From Blastopirellula sp. (lineage in GTDB: Bacteria; Planctomycetota; Planctomycetia; Pirellulales; Pirellulaceae): a stretch of 43,736 nucleotides of DNA. The stretch covers positions 1-43,736 of the forward strand of contig NVWB01000163.1 in assembly GCA_002733575.1 (NCBI GenBank), read 5' to 3'. The stretch's first letter is position 1; each line of letters starts with the position of its first letter. The notes beneath the pieces are model-generated. The model saw only the letters and a list, made by a program, of their open reading frames with translations. It ran no database searches and was not told the DNA's origin. Made by a program: the position numbers and the translations under genes. Below are positions 15,887 through 25,500 of this stretch, piece after piece.

Positions 15887-17470
15887 ATGACTCTTACCAA
15901 TAATCAACAGCCCCGTATTTTAAGATCAGGCTTCACGCTCGTCGAAATGCTGGTGGCGATGACGTTATCTCTTGTGCTCTTTCTCGCTGTGGCCGAAATG
16001 TTCTCCCAATTAGGCGGCATCATGGACGATGGTCGCGCCCTGATCGAAATGTCTGGCGAACTCCGCGGAGTCACGCACACACTACAGCAAGACCTCGATA
16101 ACCGAACCGTTGAAGTCCAACCCTGGATTCAACCTGGGACCAATCAAGGGTACTTTGAGATTGTTGAAGGGCCAGATCGTGATCGTGATTTTGTTGACCC
16201 AGCTGTAAATCTAACGATTCAACCTAACGCTGGTGATATTGGTGAACAAGTCACCATGGGCGGCGATGCCGATGATATTCTGGCGTTTACTGCGTATAGC
16301 AAAGACGAACCTTTTGTAGGGCTGGTAAAAGGAAGATTGCAGTCGGTACCCGCTGGTTCTAATGGCAAGTACAAGTATTATTTAGATCCCACTTTGGGTG
16401 GTTTTACTGCAATAACTTCACAGTATGCAGAGATTGTCTATTGGACTCGATGTACGACAAACGATGATCGCCAGTTTTTATTGGACAGCGCTGGAGTAGA
16501 TGCATTCACTGACAAAAAACGCGATTGGGATGAAACGGTTACTTTGTATCGTCGAGTCTTGTTGATTCGGCCTGATATTTTTATTGGTAATGTGACGACA
16601 GTGAGCGGCAATGTCACATTTACCATAAACACAGCAACGAAATACGCCGAGATGAGAAATTATTTTGATCTCTCGATCCGACAACGTGAGACGTCTGGGA
16701 ATGCTCGATCATGGCTCACAAATTCCTTGGAGGACTTACAGAATCGGCAATTTCGGATTGCACATTTCTTTGTTGACACCCCAAGCGGCCAGTATTACCC
16801 GGGTGCCACTCCCTCCACAGACCCCTATCCCCTTGATCAGCCTTTCCCTTTGAGACCAAGGTGGCTTAAATCTTATGAACAATTAGCTGTCAAACTCGGA
16901 GCTAATAATCTAAGAGACCGAACTGGTGAAGATGTTGTTCTTGCTAAAGCATTATCTTTTGATGTTCGTGTATTCGATCCAGACGCGCCTATTTACACGC
17001 CTGCAACTAGTAGTGTTGCAGTGCAACCTGGCGACATCGGATATAGTCTTCCGGGCACAAGAAACAACACCGGTGCTTATGTTGATTTGAATTGGAATGA
17101 TAACAACTATTCGGTTTTCAGTGGGCGTCCCCACATAGATTCCGGTTTACAAGATATCAGGGCGACTACTTTTGATCAGATGCCTACAACCCAAATTATT
17201 ACCGCAACTACGAGATATCAAGCGTACGACACCTGGCCGTTTCTCTATGAAATGGATGGCATCGATTCAGACAATGACAATCAAATTGATCAAGGTACCA
17301 ATGGCTTTGATGATAATTCCAACAACATCATTGACGACGCAGGTGAGCTTGAAACTTCGCCCCCTTACCCTGAACCGTTGCGTGGAATTCAGGTACAGAT
17401 TCGGGTTTATGAAGATGGCACCCGGCAGATTCGCCAAGATACGGTGATGGGCGATTTTATTCCTGGGTAG
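15887..17470 (+). CDS. PulJ/GspJ-like prepilin-type protein
   Basis: 527 residues from ATG 15887, chosen for GAGGA upstream and because it is 15 codons before the prepilin site; an ATG at 15785 would add 34 residues with no ribosome site. The prepilin peptidase site SGFTLVEMLVAMTLSLVLFLAV is classical (Gly before Phe, Glu at +5). The body is beta-rich with several long loops (YYPGATPSTDPYPLDQPFPL). Near the C-terminus is an Asp-rich calcium-loop-like segment, DGIDSDNDNQIDQG then FDDNSNNIIDD, just before a conserved RGIQVQIRVYEDGTRQIRQ end found in planctomycete members of this type. Likely a minor pseudopilin of a type II secretion or type IV pilus-like system. No other secretion genes are adjacent. 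Confidence 0.85.
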   Translation: MTLTNNQQPRILRSGFTLVEMLVAMTLSLVLFLAVAEMFSQLGGIMDDGRALIEMSGELRGVTHTLQQDLDNRTVEVQPWIQPGTNQGYFEIVEGPDRDRDFVDPAVNLTIQPNAGDIGEQVTMGGDADDILAFTAYSKDEPFVGLVKGRLQSVPAGSNGKYKYYLDPTLGGFTAITSQYAEIVYWTRCTTNDDRQFLLDSAGVDAFTDKKRDWDETVTLYRRVLLIRPDIFIGNVTTVSGNVTFTINTATKYAEMRNYFDLSIRQRETSGNARSWLTNSLEDLQNRQFRIAHFFVDTPSGQYYPGATPSTDPYPLDQPFPLRPRWLKSYEQLAVKLGANNLRDRTGEDVVLAKALSFDVRVFDPDAPIYTPATSSVAVQPGDIGYSLPGTRNNTGAYVDLNWNDNNYSVFSGRPHIDSGLQDIRATTFDQMPTTQIITATTRYQAYDTWPFLYEMDGIDSDNDNQIDQGTNGFDDNSNNIIDDAGELETSPPYPEPLRGIQVQIRVYEDGTRQIRQDTVMGDFIPG

Positions 17471-17497
17471 TTCGTGAAGCACAACATCCAATCAATT

Positions 17498-17531
17498 GCC
17501 GGAAGCATGACGCATGCTTCCGGCTTTTTTT
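17498..17531 (+). terminator. Rho-independent terminator after the PulJ-like gene
   Basis: GCCGGAAGCATG (17498-17509) and CATGCTTCCGGC (17513-17524) pair perfectly over 12 bases with a 3-base loop, followed by seven T. It starts 27 bases after the stop codon. Confidence 0.95.
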
Positions 17532-17558
17532 ATTAGGCAACCCTATTAATTCATAGCG

Positions 17559-17939
17559 ATGAAACAACCACACATCATACGATTGCATGGCCCCTGGCAA
17601 TTTTCACCGGCCAGTACCGCATCAGAAACTCGCGTGAAACTCCCCGGCGATTGGGGCACGGTTTGCTCTGGGAATGTGCCTTGTACATTGACGCGATTTT
17701 TTAATTCTCCGACTGGATTAGAGGCGAATGAAAAGGTGGAGTTAGTTTTTGAGAATGTTCCTGTTGAGGGAAGCGTGACTTTGAATGAACGGCCAATATG
17801 TAGTTTGTCAGGCCAGCAAGCTGATGCTCGTGCAGAGATCACGGGTCAGTTAAAATTGCGAAACGAAATCAAGATTGAAGTCATGCAGTTTGGTTCAGTG
17901 GAGGCAGAGACGCCCGAGATCCGATTGGAGATTATCTGA
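17559..17939 (+). CDS. Small GH2-sugar-binding-like (jelly-roll) protein
   Basis: 126 residues, no signal peptide or membrane segment. The pattern LHGPWQF, then RVKLPGDWG, LTRFFNSPTGL, EKVELVFENVPVEGSVTLNERPI resembles the N-terminal galactose-binding-like beta-sandwich of glycoside hydrolase family 2 proteins, where such domains open the enzyme. Here the domain stands alone: no catalytic barrel follows, only a repeat region. It begins 28 bases after the terminator, with no good ribosome site, so expression is uncertain. It could be a small folded binding protein or the remnant of a larger gene. Confidence 0.55.
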   Translation: MKQPHIIRLHGPWQFSPASTASETRVKLPGDWGTVCSGNVPCTLTRFFNSPTGLEANEKVELVFENVPVEGSVTLNERPICSLSGQQADARAEITGQLKLRNEIKIEVMQFGSVEAETPEIRLEII

Positions 17940-18318
17940 TATTGGATTGTTGGGTAACACCGTCGACGATTCCAGAGTTGGTAGTGCTTCGGTATCAACA
18001 GTGTTCGGATTGTCGTCGGTGTCGCCGTAGGCGATCCGAGGTTACAGCGGTCAAGAATACACCGTAGTTAATTGGAACTCAAGAGTCATTTTGACACTGA
18101 AAACAAGAAAGATATGGAAACCGTATTAGCCTCTTATCGACTAGCGTCGACCCCGGCGACTTTTTGAAGGAGTGGGTTTTAAGTGGTTCGCGTTCTCCAA
18201 AACCGATGACGCGGTTACCCAGAATATTACCTCGCAACTTTAAAAATCGTTAGCGAGGAGCCACCGCAACTTGCGACCTCTTGTTGACTTCGTCAACCCA
18301 GTTTGCGAGCAAACTGGG
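17940..18318. repeat. Repeat-bearing gap before the antiporter gene end
   Basis: 379 bp with no gene. It contains a GTCGGTGTCGCC-type repeat (18015-18045; TCGCC-GTA-GGCGA stem) that recurs at 21642-21672 with 28 of 31 identical, a GTTGAC-TTC-GTCAAC stem (18284-18298), and a CCCAGTTTGC/GCAAACTGGG palindrome (18297-18318) that reaches the antiporter stop codon. Confidence 0.65.
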
Positions 18319-18324
18319 CTACCC
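18297..18324. repeat. GGGTAGCCCAGTTTGC palindrome overlapping the antiporter stop
   Basis: Arms 18297-18306 and 18309-18318 are perfect complements around GA. On the minus strand the antiporter reads into GGG TAG, so its TAG is part of the repeat. Confidence 0.75.
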
Positions 18325-20172
18325 ATCAGTTTGTTCTGCAGCTTCTTCAACCGGGTCAACTACCGCAATAATTGTTTGCCCTGGTTGGGGGTCAGTGGTG
18401 GAGTCGGAGGTGAGAATTTCTAGATTGCTGTTGTCGTCTATGATAAACAACACTTGGGCCGATTCGCCATACATGTTATTGAAATCTTGGAACGTAAATT
18501 CTTCAGAGAGCGATGTCTTTTTCACTTGGGCCCCTGCCGCAAATCGCCGGCTGAGTTGATAGAAGTCGACCTCTTCGGCAAACAGGTCACGCCCTCGTAG
18601 ATGATTGGAAACAGATTCACGGCGGCCTGAACCGGAATCGTAAGAATCTAATTGATAGACTTCTTTCCGCCCAAAGATGTGAACAAATTCCATGCAAGCC
18701 AGGGCATTGACTTCATCATTGGGCGTGACTGCCAGTAGACGCCCGATACCGCCGAGATTGATTTCTTCGGTTACAAATTCCGAAAGAATACTAGCACAAT
18801 GGGCCGGAATGCCTTCCATTTTGGCAGTTGAGACATTGCGATAATTGGTATCGACCAAGAGCACCTGAAAGCCCGCATCTTGAATCACTTTGGCCAATTC
18901 ACGCACCCAACGCTCGGCACTGGCAAACAACACGCCCTGGGGTGAAGGAGACGAAAGCCCCAACATTCTGGCGATGGGAGCCGCTGCCAGTCCGTAAAAT
19001 GTGACCGTTCCTACAATCACCAAAAAAGTTAACGGAACAAGTTGATCGGCTTTCTCTGCAAGTTCGGTCAGCGGTCCTAGTTTATCAACAGGGATATCTC
19101 CATCGTGCATTTTATGAAACAGTTCCATGGCGAACACCGAGGCCACGGCCGCTGCAACAATTCCGCGAGGGGCGAGAAAGCAAAGGAAGATCTTTTCTTG
19201 TTTGCTTAAATCGCTTCTAAATGTGGAGATAAAAATTGACGCTGGCCGGACTACAACGATCAAAAACAACAGGAAAAACAATCCATTCCAACCAACGGCA
19301 AACATTTCTAAAGGTGTAATTCTGGCGGCTAACACAATAAACAGACAGGAGATGAGTAATACCCTGAGATTTTCTTTAAACTCAAATATATGTCGCACGG
19401 TAATTTGCTTTTGATTGGCCAGTGCAATCCCGATAACGGTGACTGTGAGTAGACCAGACTCAGGTTGTAAGTTATTGGAAACTGCGAAGATGACCAGAAT
19501 CACGGCCAAAAAGAAGGTGTTATGCAAGAAATCGGGTATCCAAAATCGCTTCAATAGCAGCACCAATGTCCATGCAGATGCCACGCCTAATGTGACTCCA
19601 AAGAAAATGGTTCTGGTAACCACCCAAAATGCTTCGCTAGTGGCTTCTCCGGAACTTGCCAGTACCACTTCAAAGATCAGCACCGCCAAAACGGCCCCAA
19701 TTGGGTCGATCACTATTCCTTCCCACTTGGCGATTGCCCCAATTTTTTTTGCCGGCCGAATATGATTCAACAGCGGCGCAATTACCGTAGGCCCGGTGAC
19801 CACTAAAATGGCACCGACTAAAGCCGCTAAGGGAATACTGAAATCCATGATGTACCAAGCGGCCAGCGTGGCAAGCACCCAGGTGACAAATGCACCGATG
19901 GTGATCAAACGGAGTACAGCGGAGCCTGCCTCTTTTAATTCACCCAGTTTCAGGCTCATTCCGCCTTCAAACAGAATCACTGCGACGGAGAGCGAAACAA
20001 TCGCTAAGAGAATCTCTTGCTCAATCATGTCATCGGGGCTGCCGACCAAGCCTGCCAAAAAACCAAACGCCAATAGCAATATGATGGAAGGTAAATTTAA
20101 TCGCCAAGCAATCCACTGCGCAGCAACGCCAAGCCCTAGAATTCCGGCAAGATAAAGTAAGGGGTCGTCCAA
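18319..20172 (-). CDS. Monovalent cation/proton antiporter with C-terminal TrkA-N (RCK) domain
   Basis: 617 residues, starting at ATG 20172. About twelve transmembrane helices fill residues 5-395 with the CPA1/NhaP-type pattern: LNLPSIILLLAFGFLAG near the start, VVTGPTVIAPLLN, then WEGIVIDPIGAVLAVLIFE, where the Asp-Pro is in the ion-binding helix. LAPRGIVAAAVASVFAME is the late conserved helix. After about residue 410 a cytosolic Rossmann-like RCK region follows (GVLFASAERWVRELAKVIQD, VLLVDTNYRN, RLLAVTPNDEVNALAC). This should exchange K+ or Na+ for H+ under nucleotide or ion control. The last codons run into a palindrome whose GGGTAGCCC supplies the stop. Confidence 0.88.
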   Translation of the reverse strand: MDDPLLYLAGILGLGVAAQWIAWRLNLPSIILLLAFGFLAGLVGSPDDMIEQEILLAIVSLSVAVILFEGGMSLKLGELKEAGSAVLRLITIGAFVTWVLATLAAWYIMDFSIPLAALVGAILVVTGPTVIAPLLNHIRPAKKIGAIAKWEGIVIDPIGAVLAVLIFEVVLASSGEATSEAFWVVTRTIFFGVTLGVASAWTLVLLLKRFWIPDFLHNTFFLAVILVIFAVSNNLQPESGLLTVTVIGIALANQKQITVRHIFEFKENLRVLLISCLFIVLAARITPLEMFAVGWNGLFFLLFLIVVVRPASIFISTFRSDLSKQEKIFLCFLAPRGIVAAAVASVFAMELFHKMHDGDIPVDKLGPLTELAEKADQLVPLTFLVIVGTVTFYGLAAAPIARMLGLSSPSPQGVLFASAERWVRELAKVIQDAGFQVLLVDTNYRNVSTAKMEGIPAHCASILSEFVTEEINLGGIGRLLAVTPNDEVNALACMEFVHIFGRKEVYQLDSYDSGSGRRESVSNHLRGRDLFAEEVDFYQLSRRFAAGAQVKKTSLSEEFTFQDFNNMYGESAQVLFIIDDNSNLEILTSDSTTDPQPGQTIIAVVDPVEEAAEQTDG

Positions 20173-20393
20173 AGGGGCTTCTCCAGCAGTGGTTTTGCGA
20201 TCAAGGTTCCAGTATGTTGATAGTGTAACTTACTTTACCAAGGCTCGACGAGAAACAGGAATTACGCTAATTTGTCGTTGTTTCGTTTAGGTTCGTTAAA
20301 ACTTTCCGTTTTTTTTGTTAGAACAAAACGCAAATTGAAATTCATTCGTCTAATTTTCAGTTATCCAACCACTCACTTCTTGAAGAGAAAATT

Positions 20394-21626
20394 ATGATAC
20401 TTCCAACCACGGCTGCTCTTTGTGCTCTTTTCATGCTGGCAGAAGTCGTTGAGCCCCCGGCAGAACCGGCGTCTGTTCCGGTAGTTCAAATTGCCGACAA
20501 CAGTTTAACCAGCGAAGAAGTTTCCGCTGGCTGGATCTCACTATTCGATGGTGAAACGCTGTATGGATGGAGACCAGCATCCCAGGCCGACTGGAAAGTG
20601 GTTGACCAATCGATTCAAGTCACCAGCGGTGAAGTCGGGCTGCTGCGTACCACCACGCAATTTGGTGATTATCAGTTGAAATTAGATTTCAAAGCCGCCA
20701 AAGGAACGAACAGCGGCGTGTTTTTGCGTACATCGCCTACGCCTGATAGCCCTACTTATGATTGTTATGAACTCAATATCGCTCCGATGAATAACTCGTT
20801 CCCTACCGGAAGTTTTGTTGGCCGCAAAAAAGTGAACGTCGAATGTGCAGATGACGTCTGGCACACATTTGATATCACCATGCTGGGTGGCCAAATGAAT
20901 GTCAAACTCGATGGAGAAGAAGTCTTAGATTTTCAGCATGAATTCCATCTCGGCACAGGCTTCATCGGTTTGCAACACAACGAAGGCAAGATTCAATTCA
21001 AGAACATTAAACTCAAACCATTGAGTCTTCAATCGATGTTCAATGGAAAAGACCTTACCGGATGGAAGTTATACTCCAAGGAAAAATACCCCGATATGAC
21101 AACCAAGTTTGCTGTTTCGGACGAGGGAGTACTGACTGTTAAAGATGGTCCAGGTCAGTTAGAAACAGAAAAGTCGTACGGAAATTTTGTCTTGCAACTC
21201 GATGCAATGACACATGCGGCCAGTTTGAACTCAGGGATTTTCTTCCGCTGTATCCCTGGAGACAAAATGATGGGTTACGAAAGCCAAATTCAAAACGGAT
21301 TCAAAAATGGAGACCGTACCGACCCCGAGGATTCCGGCACAGGGGCCATTTTCCGTCGAACCAAAGCTCGTAAGGTAGTTGCCAACGATCTAGAGTGGCT
21401 GACCAAGACTTTGATTGTGGAAGGGCCACACATTGCAGTTTGGGTCAACGGATATCAAGTGACCGATTGGACCGACAAACGCAAGCCCGATGAAAATCCT
21501 CGGCGTGGTTTACGCACCGAAGCTGGCACCATCATGATTCAAGGGCACGATCCAACCACAGATTTTTCGTTCCGCAATTTCAAGGGAGCCGAATCTCCAC
21601 AGCGCTGGCCATCGAAGAGGAAATAG
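20394..21626 (+). CDS. Secreted tandem DUF1080 (3-keto-disaccharide hydrolase-type) protein
   Basis: 410 residues with GAAGAG before the ATG. A short N-terminal hydrophobic segment (MILPTTAALCALFMLAE) serves as a signal. Two DUF1080 / concanavalin-like domains follow: about 45-205, opening with GWISLFDGETLYGWRP and including GTNSGVFLRT, and about 210-400, opening with SMFNGKDLTGWKL and including LNSGIFFRCIPGD. Each ends in the typical FRNFK/FKNIKLK strand. In characterised members this fold hydrolyses 3-keto-glucosides; many planctomycete paralogs are untested. Residues for catalysis cannot be assigned by eye. It stands alone, followed by a repeat and a sod fragment. Confidence 0.88.
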   Translation: MILPTTAALCALFMLAEVVEPPAEPASVPVVQIADNSLTSEEVSAGWISLFDGETLYGWRPASQADWKVVDQSIQVTSGEVGLLRTTTQFGDYQLKLDFKAAKGTNSGVFLRTSPTPDSPTYDCYELNIAPMNNSFPTGSFVGRKKVNVECADDVWHTFDITMLGGQMNVKLDGEEVLDFQHEFHLGTGFIGLQHNEGKIQFKNIKLKPLSLQSMFNGKDLTGWKLYSKEKYPDMTTKFAVSDEGVLTVKDGPGQLETEKSYGNFVLQLDAMTHAASLNSGIFFRCIPGDKMMGYESQIQNGFKNGDRTDPEDSGTGAIFRRTKARKVVANDLEWLTKTLIVEGPHIAVWVNGYQVTDWTDKRKPDENPRRGLRTEAGTIMIQGHDPTTDFSFRNFKGAESPQRWPSKRK

Positions 21627-21641
21627 ACCCGAAGGGTGATT

Positions 21642-21672
21642 GTCGGTGTCGCCGCTGGCGATCCGAAGTTAC
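21642..21672 (+). repeat. GTCGGTGTCGCC repeat, second copy
   Basis: Matches 18015-18045 at 28 of 31 bases and is followed at once by GGGTAGCCCAGTTTGC, so two repeat kinds are joined here. Confidence 0.7.
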
Positions 21673-21685
21673 CGGGTAGCCCAGT

Positions 21686-21958
21686 TTGCGAGCAGAGCTG
21701 GCGGCCGATTTTGTTGCCAGTGCCAAAGCGGCCAAAGGCTGGGCCATGCTGACACTGCACCCTCTTAACGGCAAACTTTACAATGTGGTCAGCGATGAAC
21801 ACGCGATGGGCGTACTCTGGATGGCCACGCCGCTATTGGTGATCGACGTTTACGAACACGCGTTCTACGTCGATTACCAAAACCGCAAAGCCGACTACGT
21901 CGAAAAATTCATGGATCACAGCGACTGGAAAGAAGTGAACCGAAGATACCAGGCGTAG
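21686..21958 (+). pseudogene. C-terminal fragment of Fe/Mn superoxide dismutase
   Basis: About 84 residues of SOD-like sequence from about 21707 to the stop. GWAMLTLHPLNGKLYN matches the start of the C-terminal alpha/beta domain, and PLLVIDVYEHAFYVDYQNRKADYVEKF matches the metal-site signature DxWEHAYY with Asp and His ligands, Trp replaced by Tyr. The N-terminal helical-hairpin domain with its two His ligands is absent: only 60 bp, filled with repeats, separate it from the DUF1080 stop. The only upstream start is a TTG inside a repeat. It is therefore a truncated remnant, not a working enzyme. The reading frame has stayed open for the whole fragment, which suggests a recent loss. Confidence 0.82.
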
Positions 21959-21982
21959 GGTTCGCTATTGCGTACCAGAACG

Positions 21983-22095
21983 ATAGTTCGATTATGCTCT
22001 GCAAAGCGATGGCGGTAACGTGTTTCGGTTGAGAGGGTTTGTCGTGGGCGTTGCAATCGGTTGCAGAGTTTTTTGTTGAATAACATTCTTCCTAC
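21983..22095 (-). repeat. Dispersed inverted-repeat element family, copy C (partial)
   Basis: Shares a run of about 20 identical bases (TTGCAGAGTTTTTTGTTGAA) with the right part of the element at 29203-29512, preceded by the same GGGCGTTGCAATC-type and GCGATGGCGG blocks and ended by a diverged CTTCCTAC terminus at 22088-22095. It appears as one half of the element. Confidence 0.68.
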
Positions 22096-22551
22096 TTTTC
22101 TCTAAAACCACCGCAACTCTTTATATAGATACCACTTGCCGTCACTCCCTGCGGCCCTCTATCGTAATCTTTGATTGGTTCCTGCCAACTCTTGGGTTCA
22201 CCCCGTTGGCCAATTCTAGCTCCATCCTTCTTACGGCCCTATTTTACTAGACTGAGGGATGTCGGTGCATTACAATCGAACTATTCGGAATGCCCATGCT
22301 GTTTGTGTTGAATTGCGTCATCCCTACTGACATCAATTTTTTCAGTCCCGAAAGGGACGAAATCGTGTAGCCAGGGGATTTATCCCCTGGAAATGAACGA
22401 CCTAAATCCTCCAAGCCCCGGATGGGGACAAACAGGATTCACAGCAAACTCGTCCGGTAAAAAATGGACTAACAACGTCATCCCAATCGAGGGCTCCCAA
22501 CCGGGCTCTCGTTTAAACAACCAAGCTCCCCCCCAGCTTTGAAAACCACCC
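22096..22551. other. Gap upstream of the giant gene with a GTCCC/CCAGGGG palindrome
   Basis: 456 bp without a credible gene. It has GTCCC-GAAA-GGGAC (22345-22358) followed by a CCAGGGGAT/TCCCCTGG stem (22371-22390), a pair I associate with planctomycete REP elements. No promoter could be assigned to the gene that follows. Confidence 0.55.
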
Positions 22552-25500
22552 ATGCGTAAACGCCGCACCAAGCGAACTTCTGCTCACAAACTCAGAAAAC
22601 TAAGCTTTGAATCCCTCGAAGACCGCCGAGTCTTAGCGGGTTCTGAAACGGTGTTCATTGATTTCGAAGATGGGGTTGGGCCAACAAATATAAATAACTC
22701 TCCATATGAGTTCATTAATATACCCAACGATCACTACGAAGGAATTACTATCTCCAATGCGGTTTGGCTTGAGGGGAAAACTTCAGAGGGTGATCCGTTA
22801 ATGTCCGGCCACTATATCGATGGAATTTATGGTTTGGGAGTAAGTAAGCCTGACCCTTTCTATGGAAACACTGTTGATTATGAAACTTGGGGATATCCTG
22901 GTCCATCAAGCCCGATTGTTATCTCGTTTGATAAGCCTGTAAGTTCAGTATCAATCCACGCGACAATTGACTCGCAAGTGGGTGCTCATATCGATGCATT
23001 CGATGCTGAAAATAATTTGGTCGGTACAGATAGTGAGACTGGGTATATCGAATCACTCGGTTACCAACAGTCTGGTAAAGCAATTATATCCGTGTCAGCA
23101 GATGCAATCAGCCGGATTGAATTACGTCAGTTCGCTATGGTCATTCAAGGGTCGCCTACTGGTTGGGACAACCTAGTATATACCACGGCCACTACAGAGG
23201 GCACTCCTCAAATCTCAGTGACTGCCTTGCCTTATCCTCAAAGTGGAACGACTTATTACAATTCTTGGAATAATAATAGTATTGGGCCTACCGATTTCAA
23301 TGATTACATCGGCCCTTATTCTAGCAATGATTTCTATGGAGAAACTGACCACGTTATCTCGTTTCCTCTACCTGATATCAACCCCGATGATCTTCTTAGT
23401 GCAAAATTAATTGCAAAGTACCGTGGGACTAATCCAAACTACGGACTAGAAAGTCTATCATATGCAAATCAATATAAACAATATAATTATGAGGTTTATG
23501 GAGTTTACAATCTTGATCTCTATGGGATCGGCAGCATGCCTGCTAACGAGCAGATTCGAACCTCATGGCATTACACAGGGCCTAATGATCCAACAAAAAC
23601 GAAGCTGCAAGATAACTTTGTCACTCCCTATAAACCAATGTACGCGACGACTGATGAAACAGGTAGTGAGGCGGTTTTGGAGTTTATCAAAGATCAATAC
23701 GCGGCTGGGGCTGAGCCTGGGGATTTGGTCGTGTTTCGGATCTCTCCCGATAAAGCAAATCAATATGAGTTTGGTTCGCAAATGGGTTATGAAACCCCAG
23801 GAACGTTAGAGCAACCACTACCCCACGAAGGGTTTATATTAGAGTTCACAACACCGACTGAATGGGATGAAATGGCAGAGATCCTATCAAAGGATATTGC
23901 CTATCGTACCTTAGTAGATGAGTCAGAAATTGCGTTGAGTAATTTTGGGTATGAGAATGCTGTGCCGCGAAAGGTCAAAGTTTTCAAGCATCCCAATGGA
24001 TTTCTGGCGTATGGGCTGACATCGGATACTGAAGATCCTATTTTGGTTGTGCGAGGAAGCGATGATGGACCCGATGTGTATGCCAATTTTGATGCTGATG
24101 GCGTGGGTGCCAAACAGTATGCGACGATGCGAACTGAAATTGAAGCTTGGATCGAAACTGTCACGGCGGGCGATAAACGCTTATCGATTACTGGTCACAG
24201 CTTAGGCGGGGCGTTGGCCCAATTGATTGCCGCCGGAGCTACCGAAAACGGCTATCAATTTGAACATGTCACGACGTTCAACTCCCCAGGGATTAGCCAA
24301 ACCGAAGTCGATAAATTTGTTCCCGCCAACGCCAAAGAAGTCCGCCACTACATCACCAATGGCGATCTCGTCAGCATGGCCGGCGAAGAATTTTTGCCCG
24401 GAGACTGGAGACGGGCCACGTTCTCAGGATTGAGTTTACCAGACAAACATTCATTACCTGTACTGGTGGATGAACTCATGGACCTCAATGGAAACCCAGA
24501 GCTATTCAAAAAGGATGTTCAGTTTGAAAACTTTGCTACGACGACCAACCTTTCAGCCGACTTTTATTACCATACCGACACCGCGTACTGGGGCTGGTTG
24601 TTTGCGGCCCAAGCTGCAACCACGGTAGAGCCACTAACGGCCTTGGCAGCGATCCCGAGTCAGTTGCTTTTCCGAAAAACGACGGAAGATATACGCGAAG
24701 AACTGGGCACGGCTTGGAGAGGAATTGAAACGGCAGTCGCTAGTAATTTTACTCCCCTTGATTGTGACGACCCCAACTCTAGCTTGATGTTCCCAGATAT
24801 CGAAGTCGGAATTTCAGACTACATTTCTATTCAAGCAACAGGGCTAGATATCTCTTGCGAAGCAGGTGACAGCACATCGCTCATCATGCACGGTCAAGTC
24901 ACGATACCCGAATTGTTCAATGCCACCGCCGATTTCACCGGGGAAAATAATTATCTTGAATTAACCAGTGAAGGTAAATTTAACATCAAGGGCGATTTGA
25001 CTGCCGAAGATATTCCCCTGGGTATCGATTACCTGAAGCTCAAAGAAGTGGGTCTACATATTGATACCGTGAATAAAATCTGGGTAGCCTCTGGTGCGTT
25101 GGAAATCGTCCCTTGGGAAGTGACCGTAGGTGGGTCGTTAGGATTTCATCAAGGCAATTGGAACCTGGTCTCAGCCGAGATTGACGGAATTAACAAACCA
25201 ATTGGCCCGATTCTGCCTACCGCATTTCTGCAAGCACTATCAGGCAAAGTGGAACATTTTGCACCGAGCGATATGGAGCCGGTTGATTTCACCGCCGGGG
25301 TCGTGATCACTGCAGGTCCTACTTACTCGTTGAATTTACCAAGCTGGGCTGGTGGCCCGATCAGCACGCAACTTGCCGAGATTGACCTGATGGCTTCGAT
25401 CAATGAAGACCGCTTCAAGGGTAAAGGGGAAGTTGAGTTTCTATCAGGGCTGGCAACGGTTGACGGGGAGATTGAATGGAACTGGGAGAAAGATTATTTG

